Shown here: positions 6,533 to 14,778 of the stretch, one piece after another
Layout of the letters: the number at the start of each line of letters is the position of its first letter
Numbering within the stretch: the stretch's first letter is position 1
Assembly: GCA_964439435.1 (NCBI GenBank)
Contig: CAYTOF010000050.1
Location: forward strand, 1-15,094
Reading direction: 5' to 3'
Length of the DNA stretch: 15,094 bases
Source: CAYTOF01 sp964439435
GTDB lineage: Bacteria; Bacillota; Clostridia; Oscillospirales; QAMX01
Notes under the pieces: model-generated
Database searches by the model: none
Seen by the model: only the letters and a program-made list of their open reading frames with translations
Told to the model about the DNA's origin: nothing
Made by a program: the position numbers and the translations under genes

Positions 6533-8680
6533 GTGATGCTATTGGATTTTTGCTCATATGTGGACGTGTTTTATGGCAGTGACGAAATGGACCTACCTCA
6601 GCCGGAAGGTATAGCCGCTTCGTGGGTTTTCATCAAAGCACTTTGCGGCAACACCAGCCCATCAGCGGCAGTGCCCTTTGGTAAAATGAGTGTCGGCCCT
6701 TATACCGGAGGATATCCAACCGGATATGGGGACCGATATGCAAATTACACCGGTAGACCCAAACGCTTTGCCACCGGAGCAGCTTTACTTGGCTTCTCGC
6801 ATCTTTGCCACAGCGGTACAGGTGCAGTTGGTTATTACTACAATTATGCCCTAACTACGCCTATTATAAATACCCAAAATGTTTCTGAGACCATGCATAT
6901 ACCCACACATTCACCATGTACATCATATGATGAAAGCGCAGAGCCCGGTTATTATCGAGCGCGTTTTAACGATGTTGAATGCGAACTCACAGTTCAAGGC
7001 GGGTGTGCCGTTCACCGCTATCGCTTTCCTCACGAAGAAAGCGGAGGCATAAAAGTCGACCTGTCCAATGATGGTCTCACCGAAGCCCACGGGAGATTCA
7101 AAACAAATAGTGCTCTCATCTCTCTTTCCGGAAATACTGCATGTGCGGAAGCAATCTTTCAAGGCGTAAAACTTTATTTTGCCCTTCGTTGTCTTGCTCC
7201 TGCTTCTTCCTTTCTATTTGTCAATTCAGAAATTACGTATAGTGAAACATTAAAAATCGAAGACAATAAACACGATAATTTCGGAGTGTTCTTCAAAACA
7301 AAATCAGAAGAAGTCAAGCTTGTTTTCTCCCTGTCACCTAAAAGCATGGATCATGCTATCAAATCCCTTCATTCCACTTGCAGTACCCTCGAGGCGTCCG
7401 GATTTGATAAAATAAAAAGCGACGCCTATGAAGCTTGGAGTTCGGCTTTATCCCGCATTAAAATAGAGGCGGATGAAAGAACAAAGAAAATCTTTTACTC
7501 AAACCTATATCACTCCCTAGTGAAACCCTGTGATTTCTCCGAGGAGAGCTTTATATATGACAAGCATGAATTCACAACAGACCTTATGACCCTTTGGGAT
7601 ATGTATAAAACCCAACTTCCCCTACTGTTCACTCTTTTTCCTGATATCTCAAACAAAATATGCGGAACGCTGTTAAATATTACGGATGCTCTCGGTTTCA
7701 TGCCCAACAGCATTGGCCTTTCCTCAAACTATGCTCACGAAAGACAACAAGCACGCATGCTGGGTGGTTTTGCGCTCTTATCAGCTTATTATCACGGTGT
7801 TCCCCTTGATGCACGCCAAATACTGCAAGCTATTCACAGAGATCTATATGCCGAAGATAAGAGGGATTTTATACAGAACAGAGCTTGCCAGAGTCACACC
7901 TGGACGTTGGATATAGCACTCTGTTGTGCATATGCCGCAAACCTCGCGCATGAAGTCGGCGAAAATGAGCTGTTTGTTGATTTTTCACACCATGCCTCAT
8001 TCTGGGAGAGTGTTTTTGATAAAAAAACCGGGCTTTTAAGATCAGACTCTAAATATTACGAAGGCAGTCTTTATAACTACTCATTTCGACCATGTCATGA
8101 TATGGAGAGGAGAATTGGGTTGGCCGGAGGGAAAGAGGCTTTTGTTGCAGCTCTTGACAGTTTTTTCGGATATGGGGCAGAACCTGTTTTACATCCGCAG
8201 TCTCCGGGTTATATTGAGCACATTCCCCAACTAATGGAACTGGGACGATTCGAAGGCTTTAACAATGAACCTGACATGGAGACACCTTATTCTTATATTT
8301 ATGCAGATCGCCACGACCGAACATGCGAAGTCGTGCGCGCCGGTATGAAATATATGTTTTCACTTGGCCCCGGTGGCTTACCCGGAAACAATGACTCCGG
8401 CGGACTTTCGTCTTGTTACATTTGGAATGCTCTCGGTATTTTTCCCGTTGCAGGAAGTCCACATATGTTAATTGGCTCTCCTGTGATTGAAAATGCGGAG
8501 CTGCAGCTTGCAACAGGAGGTGTTTTTAAAATCGAAGTTCACGGCAATGGGCAGAATCCATTGGGAGATTGTATCTATGTAAAAAGAGCTATTTTAAACG
8601 GCAAAGTCTTAAATGGATTTCAATTTGAAATCTCCGAATTAAAAGACAAGGGTGTTTTGGAACTTTGGATGAGCACCTAA
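6533..8680 (+). CDS. Glycoside hydrolase family 92 protein (alpha-mannosidase type)
   Basis: GH92 enzymes are calcium-dependent inverting exo-alpha-mannosidases acting on alpha-1,2/1,3/1,4/1,6-linked mannose. The N-terminal beta-sandwich begins SYVDVFYGSD and contains AVPFGKMSVGP, matching the GH92 opening. The alpha/alpha barrel carries LWDMYKTQLPL near residue 353, GFNNEPDMETPYSY with the candidate acid E579, and LPGNNDSGGLSSCYIWNALGIFPV with candidate base D621. The 715 residues are near the usual 700-770. The GNND sequence has Asn where many members have Asp or Glu. There is no signal peptide or lipobox, unlike many characterised secreted GH92 enzymes, so a cytoplasmic site is likely. The start may be GTG 6533 or, more probably, ATG 6536. 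It follows the sugar isomerase closely and ends just before a strong terminator. The exact linkage is unknown. Confidence 0.9.
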   Translation: MMLLDFCSYVDVFYGSDEMDLPQPEGIAASWVFIKALCGNTSPSAAVPFGKMSVGPYTGGYPTGYGDRYANYTGRPKRFATGAALLGFSHLCHSGTGAVGYYYNYALTTPIINTQNVSETMHIPTHSPCTSYDESAEPGYYRARFNDVECELTVQGGCAVHRYRFPHEESGGIKVDLSNDGLTEAHGRFKTNSALISLSGNTACAEAIFQGVKLYFALRCLAPASSFLFVNSEITYSETLKIEDNKHDNFGVFFKTKSEEVKLVFSLSPKSMDHAIKSLHSTCSTLEASGFDKIKSDAYEAWSSALSRIKIEADERTKKIFYSNLYHSLVKPCDFSEESFIYDKHEFTTDLMTLWDMYKTQLPLLFTLFPDISNKICGTLLNITDALGFMPNSIGLSSNYAHERQQARMLGGFALLSAYYHGVPLDARQILQAIHRDLYAEDKRDFIQNRACQSHTWTLDIALCCAYAANLAHEVGENELFVDFSHHASFWESVFDKKTGLLRSDSKYYEGSLYNYSFRPCHDMERRIGLAGGKEAFVAALDSFFGYGAEPVLHPQSPGYIEHIPQLMELGRFEGFNNEPDMETPYSYIYADRHDRTCEVVRAGMKYMFSLGPGGLPGNNDSGGLSSCYIWNALGIFPVAGSPHMLIGSPVIENAELQLATGGVFKIEVHGNGQNPLGDCIYVKRAILNGKVLNGFQFEISELKDKGVLELWMST

Positions 8681-8693
8681 TATCTTCCCCACC

Positions 8694-8742
8694 ACAATTA
8701 AAAGCGGTCACACGAAATTCTCATGTGACCGCTTTTAATTGT
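8694..8742. terminator. Bidirectional intrinsic terminator
   Basis: A perfect 19-bp hairpin pairs 8694-8712 with 8724-8742 around an 11-nt loop, with AAAA/TTTT tracts in the stem so that it can stop transcription both ways. It lies between the convergent GH92 gene and the SGNH hydrolase, and its last base is part of the hydrolase TAA stop codon (8742-8744). Confidence 0.9.
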
Positions 8743-9317
8743 TATATGCCAAGCAGAGGTGTGACCGCTCTGACAACAGCGTTGGCTAAGATATCATATC
8801 CTTCGTCAGTGTAATGCACTCCGTCCCGGTACACGGTCTTGGGCTGTGAGATTATAAGCGAATACAAGTCGTTTATATGTCCTCCCTTTTGGGCTATGAC
8901 TTCTTTCGCAATGTTATTGAACTCCTCTATTTCCGAGTTGAGTCTGTAAAAGTCCACGGAACAAAGCTCTTCTCTTGCCGGAGTAGTGAGGGCAAACACA
9001 ATTTCCGCTTCGGGAAAACACATTTTGATACGATCATAAATGCGAGCAATTGTGACCCTATAATGCTCCGGTAAGGTGAGTGGAAGCGGATCTTTCAATA
9101 TGTGCAAAGCATCCCACAATCCGTTGTTCCAATGTACAACATCCACTTTTTTGCCCTCGGCTATATTTGCCCAGTCCGCAATGAATCTCAGAGTATAGAG
9201 AGCAAACCGAGAGTTTTCATCGTCGTAAAGCACTTCTGCTTTGCCGGCCAGTTTTTGTGCTACAAGACTGTCATATCCGCGCCTAATGGAATCCCCAACT
9301 AAAAATAATCGTTTCAT
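8742..9317 (-). CDS. SGNH/GDSL-family hydrolase
   Basis: This 191-residue protein belongs to the SGNH hydrolases, which remove acyl or acetyl groups from carbohydrates, lipids or other small molecules. The nucleophile motif is LVGDSIRRGY with Ser10. A block-III-like segment is HWNNGLWD (N64/N65, G66). The catalytic Asp and His are D165 and H168 in RDGVHYTDEGY. There is no signal peptide, so it should act in the cytoplasm. The start ATG (9315-9317) overlaps the pheT stop in ATGA. GAGG eight nt upstream, inside the pheT end, makes the start firm and suggests translational coupling. It is therefore the third gene of the pheS-pheT transcript and should share its T-box control. The substrate is unknown. 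Confidence 0.87.
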   Translation of the reverse strand: MKRLFLVGDSIRRGYDSLVAQKLAGKAEVLYDDENSRFALYTLRFIADWANIAEGKKVDVVHWNNGLWDALHILKDPLPLTLPEHYRVTIARIYDRIKMCFPEAEIVFALTTPAREELCSVDFYRLNSEIEEFNNIAKEVIAQKGGHINDLYSLIISQPKTVYRDGVHYTDEGYDILANAVVRAVTPLLGI

Positions 9318-11725
9318 GCATCCAACCTCAATATTGCCCCATGTTCTTTTTCCAGTGCCTTGACGATATTGGCAAAGAGCTGGTCGGCTTTTTCATCTGT
9401 TATTGTGCCGGCGTCATCTCTAAATAATATCTCATATGCGATGTTTTTGTGCCCAACTTCAATAGGTGCGCCTCTGTATATATCAAAAAGTCGAGCTTCT
9501 CTGCAAAGAGGTCCTCCTGCAGTTAAAATCGTGTGCCTGATTTCCGATACTGTGATTTCCTCACGGCAGATAACAGCAATATCACGGAGTAGAGACGGAT
9601 ACTTGGGCAGCGGCTTATAAATAATCTGCTTCTTTCTGGTAGCGAAAAGCTCATCAACAGATAGGTCTGCAGCATATGCAGGAGCAAGAAGGCCAAAGTT
9701 TCTCATCGCATCTTCAGATATTTCACCTAAAACTCCAAGAGTTCTCTCCTGCAGTTTCACATAAGCTGTTTTTCCGGGATGGTATGCTTTCACACTGTCA
9801 GTTGCTTCATATTCGGGCAGTTGGCCACTTGTTGCAAATATAATTGCATTAACAGTGGCTTTCAGTGTATAGAAGTCCTCTCTTGGCCCATATAATCCCA
9901 ACATAAGTCTCTTTTCTTCCGTTGGTAATATAGTGTGATCCGCAGATCCATCCTCATTTAGAGCCGGGTGAAAAACCTTTGCAATCTCAAACATCCCCGC
10001 ATTCTCCACTTTTACTTTTTGATTCGTTGCCAAAACGGAAACAAGCAGTGGTAATGCTGTGGTACGCATAACAGCCGGGTCTCCCCCCAATGGATTTAGT
10101 ACATATAGAGATTTGCGTTCCTTGGCATTTTCAGACAAAAAAATTTTATCATAGAGCTTCGGGCTGATAAGTGTGTAGGTTAATATCTCATCAAATCCCT
10201 GTCCGGTGCACATGTCGGCAATGTCATTTTCAAATTTTTGTCTGTCAGACAAGAGCGCCGGTAATACGGCTCCCGGAAATGCACGTGTTGGTATGTTGTC
10301 GTATCCATGCAGGCGTGCTGCCTCTTCCGCTAGATCAGCCGTGTTGCTTATGTCATCACGCCAATAAGGTATGGCGAATTCACCGGTGGGGGTTTTTTCA
10401 AAATCCAAGCGTTCAAGATACATGTCCACGGTTTCAGGAGCCAGTTCCATGCCCAAAAGCACATTTATACGTTCATAATCCGGTTTTATGTACCGTTTTA
10501 TGCGTGGGGATGGAAATACATCGATAACTCCCTTCACAATTGTGCCCGCACCAAGTCGCTCCACCAATTCACATGCTCGATTTATTGCATCATTTGTATT
10601 TTCAGGCGGCAAGCCTTTTTCAAACAATCCCGAAGAGTCCGATCTCATACCCAGTGCTCTCGAAGTGAGGCGGACATTGGGGCCGTTAAAGTTTGCTGAC
10701 TCAAAGACAACAGTATGTGTCTTGTCTGTAATTTCACTATCAAGACCGCCCATCACACCGGCAACAGCCACAGGTTTTATTTTATCAGCAATAACAAGCA
10801 TTGAATCGGAAAGATGTCTTTCTTTGCCATCAATAGTGGTAATAACTTCTCCGTCTTTAGCTCGCCTTACTATAATCTCTCCGCCCAAAAGACAATTGTG
10901 ATCAAAGGCATGCATTGGCTGACCAAATTCCAGCATGACATAGTTTGTTATATCGACTATATTGTTGATAGGCCTAACTCCGGCCGCACGCAAACGCATA
11001 CGCATCCAATCAGGAGACGGAGCTATTTTAACATCCTTAACAATCCTTGCCATGTACCTCGGGCACAACATGTCGTCTAAAACATTAACTCTAATATAAT
11101 CCCTCACATCACCACATCCGAGAGGATTTAAAGGTTTTTCATATCTAAGCGTTCGATTATAAGTTGCCGCAGCTTCCCGTGCAAGCCCCAACACAGAAAT
11201 GCAGTCAGGTCTATTGGGTGTTATCTCAAACTCTATGGTTATATCATCTAAGCCCAAAACTGTTCTTATGTCTTGGCCGAGTTCCACACCATCCAAAATC
11301 AAGATTCCTTCGGGATCAGCATAAGGACAGTCATGTGTTGTCAGTCCAAGCTCGGCTATAGAACAAAGCATCCCCTCGCTTATAACACCGCGGATTTCCC
11401 CGGTTTTTATAAGCATTCCGTTTGGCAATACAGAACCGTCTATCGCAACAGGAACAATTGATCCAATTTGGATATTGGTAGCTCCGGTGACCACAGCGAT
11501 GGGTGCGGGCTTTCCAATATCCACTGTGCACACACTGAGTTTGTCTGCATTTTCATGCTTTACAATGTCCTGTATTTTCCCCGTGATGACCCCTTCAATA
11601 CCTTCTCCAATATATTTGTATGATTCAACTTTTGATCCGGACATAGTGAGAGAGTGAGTCAGATTATGGATGTCCACGTCAGACAGATCCACATATTCAT
11701 TCAACCATTTGAGTGGTAGTTTCAT
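9314..11725 (-). CDS. pheT: Phenylalanine--tRNA ligase beta subunit
   Basis: PheT forms the alpha2-beta2 phenylalanyl-tRNA synthetase with PheS and provides tRNA binding and editing of mischarged tyrosine. The 803-residue length is typical. Domains in order: an N-terminal segment (MKLPLKWLNEYVDLS), an EMAP-type tRNA-binding fold at about 40-150 (IVKHENADKLSVCTVD), B3/B4 editing domain at about 205-380 (INNIVDITNYVMLEFGQPMHAF), B5 at about 405-475, the catalytic-like core (NPLGGDPAVMRTTALP), and a C-terminal FDX-ACB anticodon-binding domain at about 710-803 (LPKYPSLLRDIAVICRE). The ATG at 11723-11725 has AAAGGAT upstream. It lies 24 nt after pheS, and its stop overlaps the SGNH gene start by 4 nt. 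Confidence 0.97.
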   Translation of the reverse strand: MKLPLKWLNEYVDLSDVDIHNLTHSLTMSGSKVESYKYIGEGIEGVITGKIQDIVKHENADKLSVCTVDIGKPAPIAVVTGATNIQIGSIVPVAIDGSVLPNGMLIKTGEIRGVISEGMLCSIAELGLTTHDCPYADPEGILILDGVELGQDIRTVLGLDDITIEFEITPNRPDCISVLGLAREAAATYNRTLRYEKPLNPLGCGDVRDYIRVNVLDDMLCPRYMARIVKDVKIAPSPDWMRMRLRAAGVRPINNIVDITNYVMLEFGQPMHAFDHNCLLGGEIIVRRAKDGEVITTIDGKERHLSDSMLVIADKIKPVAVAGVMGGLDSEITDKTHTVVFESANFNGPNVRLTSRALGMRSDSSGLFEKGLPPENTNDAINRACELVERLGAGTIVKGVIDVFPSPRIKRYIKPDYERINVLLGMELAPETVDMYLERLDFEKTPTGEFAIPYWRDDISNTADLAEEAARLHGYDNIPTRAFPGAVLPALLSDRQKFENDIADMCTGQGFDEILTYTLISPKLYDKIFLSENAKERKSLYVLNPLGGDPAVMRTTALPLLVSVLATNQKVKVENAGMFEIAKVFHPALNEDGSADHTILPTEEKRLMLGLYGPREDFYTLKATVNAIIFATSGQLPEYEATDSVKAYHPGKTAYVKLQERTLGVLGEISEDAMRNFGLLAPAYAADLSVDELFATRKKQIIYKPLPKYPSLLRDIAVICREEITVSEIRHTILTAGGPLCREARLFDIYRGAPIEVGHKNIAYEILFRDDAGTITDEKADQLFANIVKALEKEHGAILRLDA

Positions 11726-11749
11726 TTCTTTATCCTTTCTCTGCTGATA

Positions 11750-12769
11750 TTAAAATTGGCGCAAAAAGCGAGCATCATTTTCAAATAACAGGCGCATATC
11801 ATCTATTTCATATCTTAACATCGCAAGCCTTTCTTGACCCATACCAAAGGCGTATCCCGAATATACTTCCGGGTCAATACCGCAATTTGTAAGCACATTG
11901 GGATGCACAACGCCTGCTCCCAATATTTCAATAAAGCCTTCGCCTTTGCAAAGCCTGCAACCACTGCCTTTGCAAACAAAACAAGATACATCCATTTCTG
12001 CTGATGGTTCCGTAAACGGAAAATGATGAGGTCTAAAACGAACTCTTGTGTCAGAGCCGAAAAACAAGCGCGCAAACTCAGTCAACACTCCTTTAAGATG
12101 GGCAAGCCCCACGCCTTCATCTACAATGAGGCCCTCTATCTGATGGAAAAATGGCGAGTGTGTGGCATCCACATCATCGTATCTATAGGCGGCTCCGGGA
12201 CATATCATGCGCAAAGGTGGTGAATGTTTCTCCATATATCTTGCCTGAGTCGATGATGTTTGTGTGCGCAGAAGCATCTTCTCGGAAAAATAGAATGTAT
12301 CCTGCATATCACGCGCCGGGTGGTGTAGTGGTGTGTTTAGCGCATCAAAGTTATAATAAGCATATTCCACTTCCGGTCCGTCGGCAACAGCAAAGCCCAT
12401 GCTTATAAAAATTGCTTCAATTTCTTTTCGTACCAATGCCACAGGATGTCTTTTTCCTATCCTGCGCACAGGACCGGGCACACTCACATCGATTTTTTCA
12501 GAGAGCAGCTTTTCTTGTTTTTCTCTGTCTTCTATTTCCGAAAGCTTGTTTTTTAAATATGCTTCAAGGATAGCTCTGACTTCATTGGCTTTTGCACCTA
12601 TAGCCGGCCTCTCTTCCGCCAGAAGAGCTCCCATACCACGAAGTATTGTTGTAAGCTCGCCTTTTTTACCAAGGTATTTTATTCGCAGACCTTCGGCATC
12701 TCGGGCCAATTGCAACAGATCGATTTCATCTACCGCTCTTTTTAAAATATCCTCTAATTTGGAAAGCAT
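11750..12769 (-). CDS. pheS: Phenylalanine--tRNA ligase alpha subunit
   Basis: PheS is the catalytic subunit of phenylalanyl-tRNA synthetase, activating phenylalanine with ATP and charging tRNA-Phe. An N-terminal coiled-coil arm (about 1-85) comes first, then the class II core. Core landmarks are FDALNTPLHHPARDMQDTFY, the motif 2 region YRYDDVDATHSPFFHQIEG, the CFVCKGSGCRLCKGEG cysteine cluster with FIEILGAGVVHP, and motif 3 GYAFGMGQERLAMLRY. The end FENDARFLRQF is typical. The ATG at 12767-12769 is chosen because GGGAGGAC lies just upstream and gives 339 residues, the family length. The frame stays open to 12844, but that extra part is the T-box terminator and antiterminator, not protein. 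pheT follows after 24 nt. Confidence 0.97.
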   Translation of the reverse strand: MLSKLEDILKRAVDEIDLLQLARDAEGLRIKYLGKKGELTTILRGMGALLAEERPAIGAKANEVRAILEAYLKNKLSEIEDREKQEKLLSEKIDVSVPGPVRRIGKRHPVALVRKEIEAIFISMGFAVADGPEVEYAYYNFDALNTPLHHPARDMQDTFYFSEKMLLRTQTSSTQARYMEKHSPPLRMICPGAAYRYDDVDATHSPFFHQIEGLIVDEGVGLAHLKGVLTEFARLFFGSDTRVRFRPHHFPFTEPSAEMDVSCFVCKGSGCRLCKGEGFIEILGAGVVHPNVLTNCGIDPEVYSGYAFGMGQERLAMLRYEIDDMRLLFENDARFLRQF

Positions 12770-12790
12770 GTTGTCCTCCCTCAAAAATAT

Positions 12791-12826
12791 AAAATAAAAT
12801 CCCGTCCCACATGATCGGGGACGGGA
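12791..12826 (-). terminator. T-box leader intrinsic terminator
   Basis: On the minus strand TCCCGTCCC pairs with GGGACGGGA (9 bp, 12818-12826 with 12800-12808), followed by TTTTATTTT (12791-12799). It should stop transcription before pheS when charged tRNA-Phe is plentiful. Its 5' arm is shared with the antiterminator. Confidence 0.9.
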
Positions 12827-13088
12827 AGAAACCCGCATAACCACCCCGCGCTCTAAGGCGCATTGTTAATGAGGACAATCATCCCCACGACCTTTAACGG
12901 GGTCGAGGCGCCGCCACCCTACTCACACGCGTGGAAGATAGATACACACGGCATTTTAAGGCACGAAACTCCGGAGGGAAAGCACATATGCGTCAACAGG
13001 GTGAATCGCTCTCAGCTTCAAACGTATTCTCTCTTATCCCCTTAAACACGCATAAATACACCGCAATACTGCGCTCCATCAACGCTTG
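12791..13088 (-). promoter_or_regulatory. Phenylalanine T-box riboswitch leader of pheST
   Basis: The roughly 300-nt leader has the parts of a T-box that senses uncharged tRNA-Phe. On the minus strand, AGTA (13067-13070) fits the loop E motif. The specifier is TTC (13003-13005), a Phe codon followed by A, in the context GCGATTCACC. A CGACC/GGTCG stem (12901-12905 with 12888-12892) encloses CCGTTA, the conserved stem IIA/B sequence. The T-box itself is GGGGTGGTTATGCGGG (12832-12847), whose TGGT (12840-12843) pairs with the ACCA end of tRNA-Phe. It can form an antiterminator with CCCGTCCCC, which competes with the terminator. The T-box differs from the consensus AGGGUGGNACCGCG after the bulge. 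Confidence 0.9.
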
Positions 13089-13094
13089 AGAAAG

Positions 13095-13123
13095 ATTATA
13101 ACACATGGTTTTGTGTTTTTCAA
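13095..13123 (-). promoter_or_regulatory. pheST operon promoter
   Basis: On the minus strand TTGAAA (13118-13123) and a perfect TATAAT (13095-13100) are separated by 17 bp. Transcription would start near 13088, at the base of the T-box stem I. The stretch 13141-13191, between this promoter and the end of the Dabb gene, contains no recognisable terminator. Confidence 0.85.
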
Positions 13124-13191
13124 GTCTCACTTCAGGCAAAGATATATACTGGATGAATTTTGACCTCTTATAATATAATAATATCGGTTTT

Positions 13192-13506
13192 TCAGAAATT
13201 TAATTTGCTTTGGTTTTTAATATCAACACAAACTCTGTCATATCGAACAGATTTTACAAACTCGCTTACCTTTTTATGCTCAGGGTGAGTTATATAGTTT
13301 TTCAGCGCTTCTTCATTTTCGAAAACCGTTACAAGGCCAGCATCATACTCACCATTATTGAGATTTTCTCCAACTTCAAGCGAAATCAAACCCGGGATCT
13401 CACCCAGCAAACCCCGCAACATGTGCTTTATTATCTCAACATTCTGGGCTCTTGTTTTTCCCTGTGCATTTTCCTTTAGTTTCCAAAATACCATATGCGT
13501 TATCAT
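13192..13506 (-). CDS. Dabb family protein (stress-responsive alpha/beta barrel)
   Basis: This 104-residue protein is a single ferredoxin-like Dabb domain, a fold that dimerises into an alpha/beta barrel and occurs in stress-response proteins and some cyclases. The start MITHMVFWKLKENAQG and the segments LLGEIPGLISLEVGENL, YDAGLVTVFENEEALKNYITHPEHKKV and FVKSVRYDRVCVDI match the family closely. The histidine pair H5 and H85-region (HPEHKKV) is usual. The ATG at 13504-13506 is preferred: AAGGAG (13517-13522) is 10 nt upstream and the family starts here. An upstream ATG at 13539 would add 11 unsupported residues. It lies 48 nt after the DUF438 gene, same strand, probably the last gene of that operon. 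Its substrate, if any, is unknown. Confidence 0.88.
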   Translation of the reverse strand: MITHMVFWKLKENAQGKTRAQNVEIIKHMLRGLLGEIPGLISLEVGENLNNGEYDAGLVTVFENEEALKNYITHPEHKKVSEFVKSVRYDRVCVDIKNQSKLNF

Positions 13507-13554
13507 TTCTTGTTTTCTCCTTGTTACAACTCTGTTCAATCGTTTGACTACAAA

Positions 13555-14778
13555 CTAATCCTCGCTCATAAGTCGTTTTTCACCTTTTATCCCCATTATG
13601 GGAGCAATATCCTGAGTAACTTCAAGAACTCCAAGATATTTTAAATTCTCATCCCTCACAGCGAAGTATCTGATATATACAAATTTATCGCCAAGGGGAA
13701 TCCAAAAGCTTTCTTCGTCTTTTACACCCGATCGGAAATCTTCTATAATCTTCTCCACAATGTCCACACTCGCAGGAGGATGGCAGTTGGACACTTCCCT
13801 TCCAATTATTGCCTTAGTTCTGGCAAATATCCTTTCCGAGCTTTGAGAAAAATATTTGACTCTATTATCTGCACCCACGTAAGTGATGTCGATTGGCAAT
13901 GTGTTCAAAAGCATTTCCAATTCTTTAACGTCAAAAGCTCCTGTCGGCAAAGTGATGCCGCCCTCGAGTTTTTGGCCAACCTTCTTCTCTTCGTCAGCTT
14001 TAGGCGCATACAAAGGCGGAGCGGAAATCAGAGAGTATCCAAGCCCTGCGCTCTCAGAGGCGATAATGCCCCATTCTTCGTCCGAAAAGACATCTGCTAT
14101 CATGGGCAGCATGATTTCTTCTTCTTTGAAAATCATTTCAGTCAGCTTAAGCAGCGTACCCGAAACAAGTGCATCCAGTTTTTCTACGCCGATTGATTCA
14201 TCACTGCCAAAGTTTTTTGCAGTTGAAATAGCGTCTTTCAATTCCATGCGAATTTCATCATCCACACCCCACATGACTTTCGGAGGGGCGGTGATGTCAT
14301 GTTTTTCCATATAAGGAAAAATCAGGTTTTCTTTTTTTAGGTAGTGTAATTCAACTGCTTGGAGCTTTTCAAGACTACTGTGTAGCTTTTCTCCACTTTT
14401 TTCTTGACCGGACATAATCAGGGCAAGTGCAGGTCTGATTTCCTCTTCTATCAGCCTTTCCAATGCTCGGTTTTCTTTAATCAAAACATTGGCAGGGTGT
14501 CCGGGAATTTTTCTCGGATCTGTCTCTCTGTGTATTTCTTCAACAGAGCCTTTAAAAACAGCAGCATGAACATCGCACAATTTTTGTATCTCTTCGACAG
14601 GTACTCCCTCAGCAATGAGCATTTGCTCCACCGCTGCAATTTCTGTTGCTGCCACATCACCAAAAGTCGTTTCAAATTGCTCTTTTACATCATCTACACT
14701 CTGGCCTTCGTGAAGCTTTTTAAGCATATCTTTCAGAGCTTGCTTTCTGTGTTCACTGTTACCCATACTCTTATTCAT
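13555..14778 (-). CDS. DUF438, hemerythrin HHE and PAS domain protein
   Basis: This 407-residue protein has three parts. DUF438 covers about residues 12-80 (LKKLHEGQSVDDVKEQF). A hemerythrin-like HHE four-helix bundle spans about 85-235, with candidate di-iron ligands H94 and E102 (GHPANVLIKEN), H145 and E150 (LHYLKKENLIFPYME) and E220/E221 (FKEEEIMLPM). A C-terminal PAS domain spans about 285-395 with NCHPPASV (C332, H333), FWIPLGDKFVYIRYFAVRDE and LGVLEVTQDI. HHE domains bind oxygen, nitric oxide or iron, and PAS domains sense small ligands or redox, so a cytoplasmic gas or redox sensor is a reasonable inference. No output domain is present. The ATG overlaps the DUF1858 stop by one base (TAATG), with AGGAGGT (14785-14791) six nt upstream, implying coupled translation. 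Confidence 0.92.
   Translation of the reverse strand: MNKSMGNSEHRKQALKDMLKKLHEGQSVDDVKEQFETTFGDVAATEIAAVEQMLIAEGVPVEEIQKLCDVHAAVFKGSVEEIHRETDPRKIPGHPANVLIKENRALERLIEEEIRPALALIMSGQEKSGEKLHSSLEKLQAVELHYLKKENLIFPYMEKHDITAPPKVMWGVDDEIRMELKDAISTAKNFGSDESIGVEKLDALVSGTLLKLTEMIFKEEEIMLPMIADVFSDEEWGIIASESAGLGYSLISAPPLYAPKADEEKKVGQKLEGGITLPTGAFDVKELEMLLNTLPIDITYVGADNRVKYFSQSSERIFARTKAIIGREVSNCHPPASVDIVEKIIEDFRSGVKDEESFWIPLGDKFVYIRYFAVRDENLKYLGVLEVTQDIAPIMGIKGEKRLMSED

Noticed and set aside
10488..10901. 137-codon plus-strand open frame antisense to pheT
   Set aside because: It lies wholly within the conserved B3/B4 region of pheT and its composition is that of a reverse-strand shadow.
12770..12844. 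Open extension of the pheS frame giving a 364-residue protein
   Set aside because: It runs through the T-box terminator and antiterminator. The internal ATG at 12769 has a strong ribosome site and gives the normal family length.
12863..13045. Sixty-codon plus-strand open frame
   Set aside because: It is antisense to the T-box leader, has no ribosome site and shows no recognisable protein features.
13780..14314. 138- and 143-codon plus-strand open frames opposite the DUF438 gene
   Set aside because: They overlap each other and a clearly assigned gene, and have no ribosome sites or recognisable domains.
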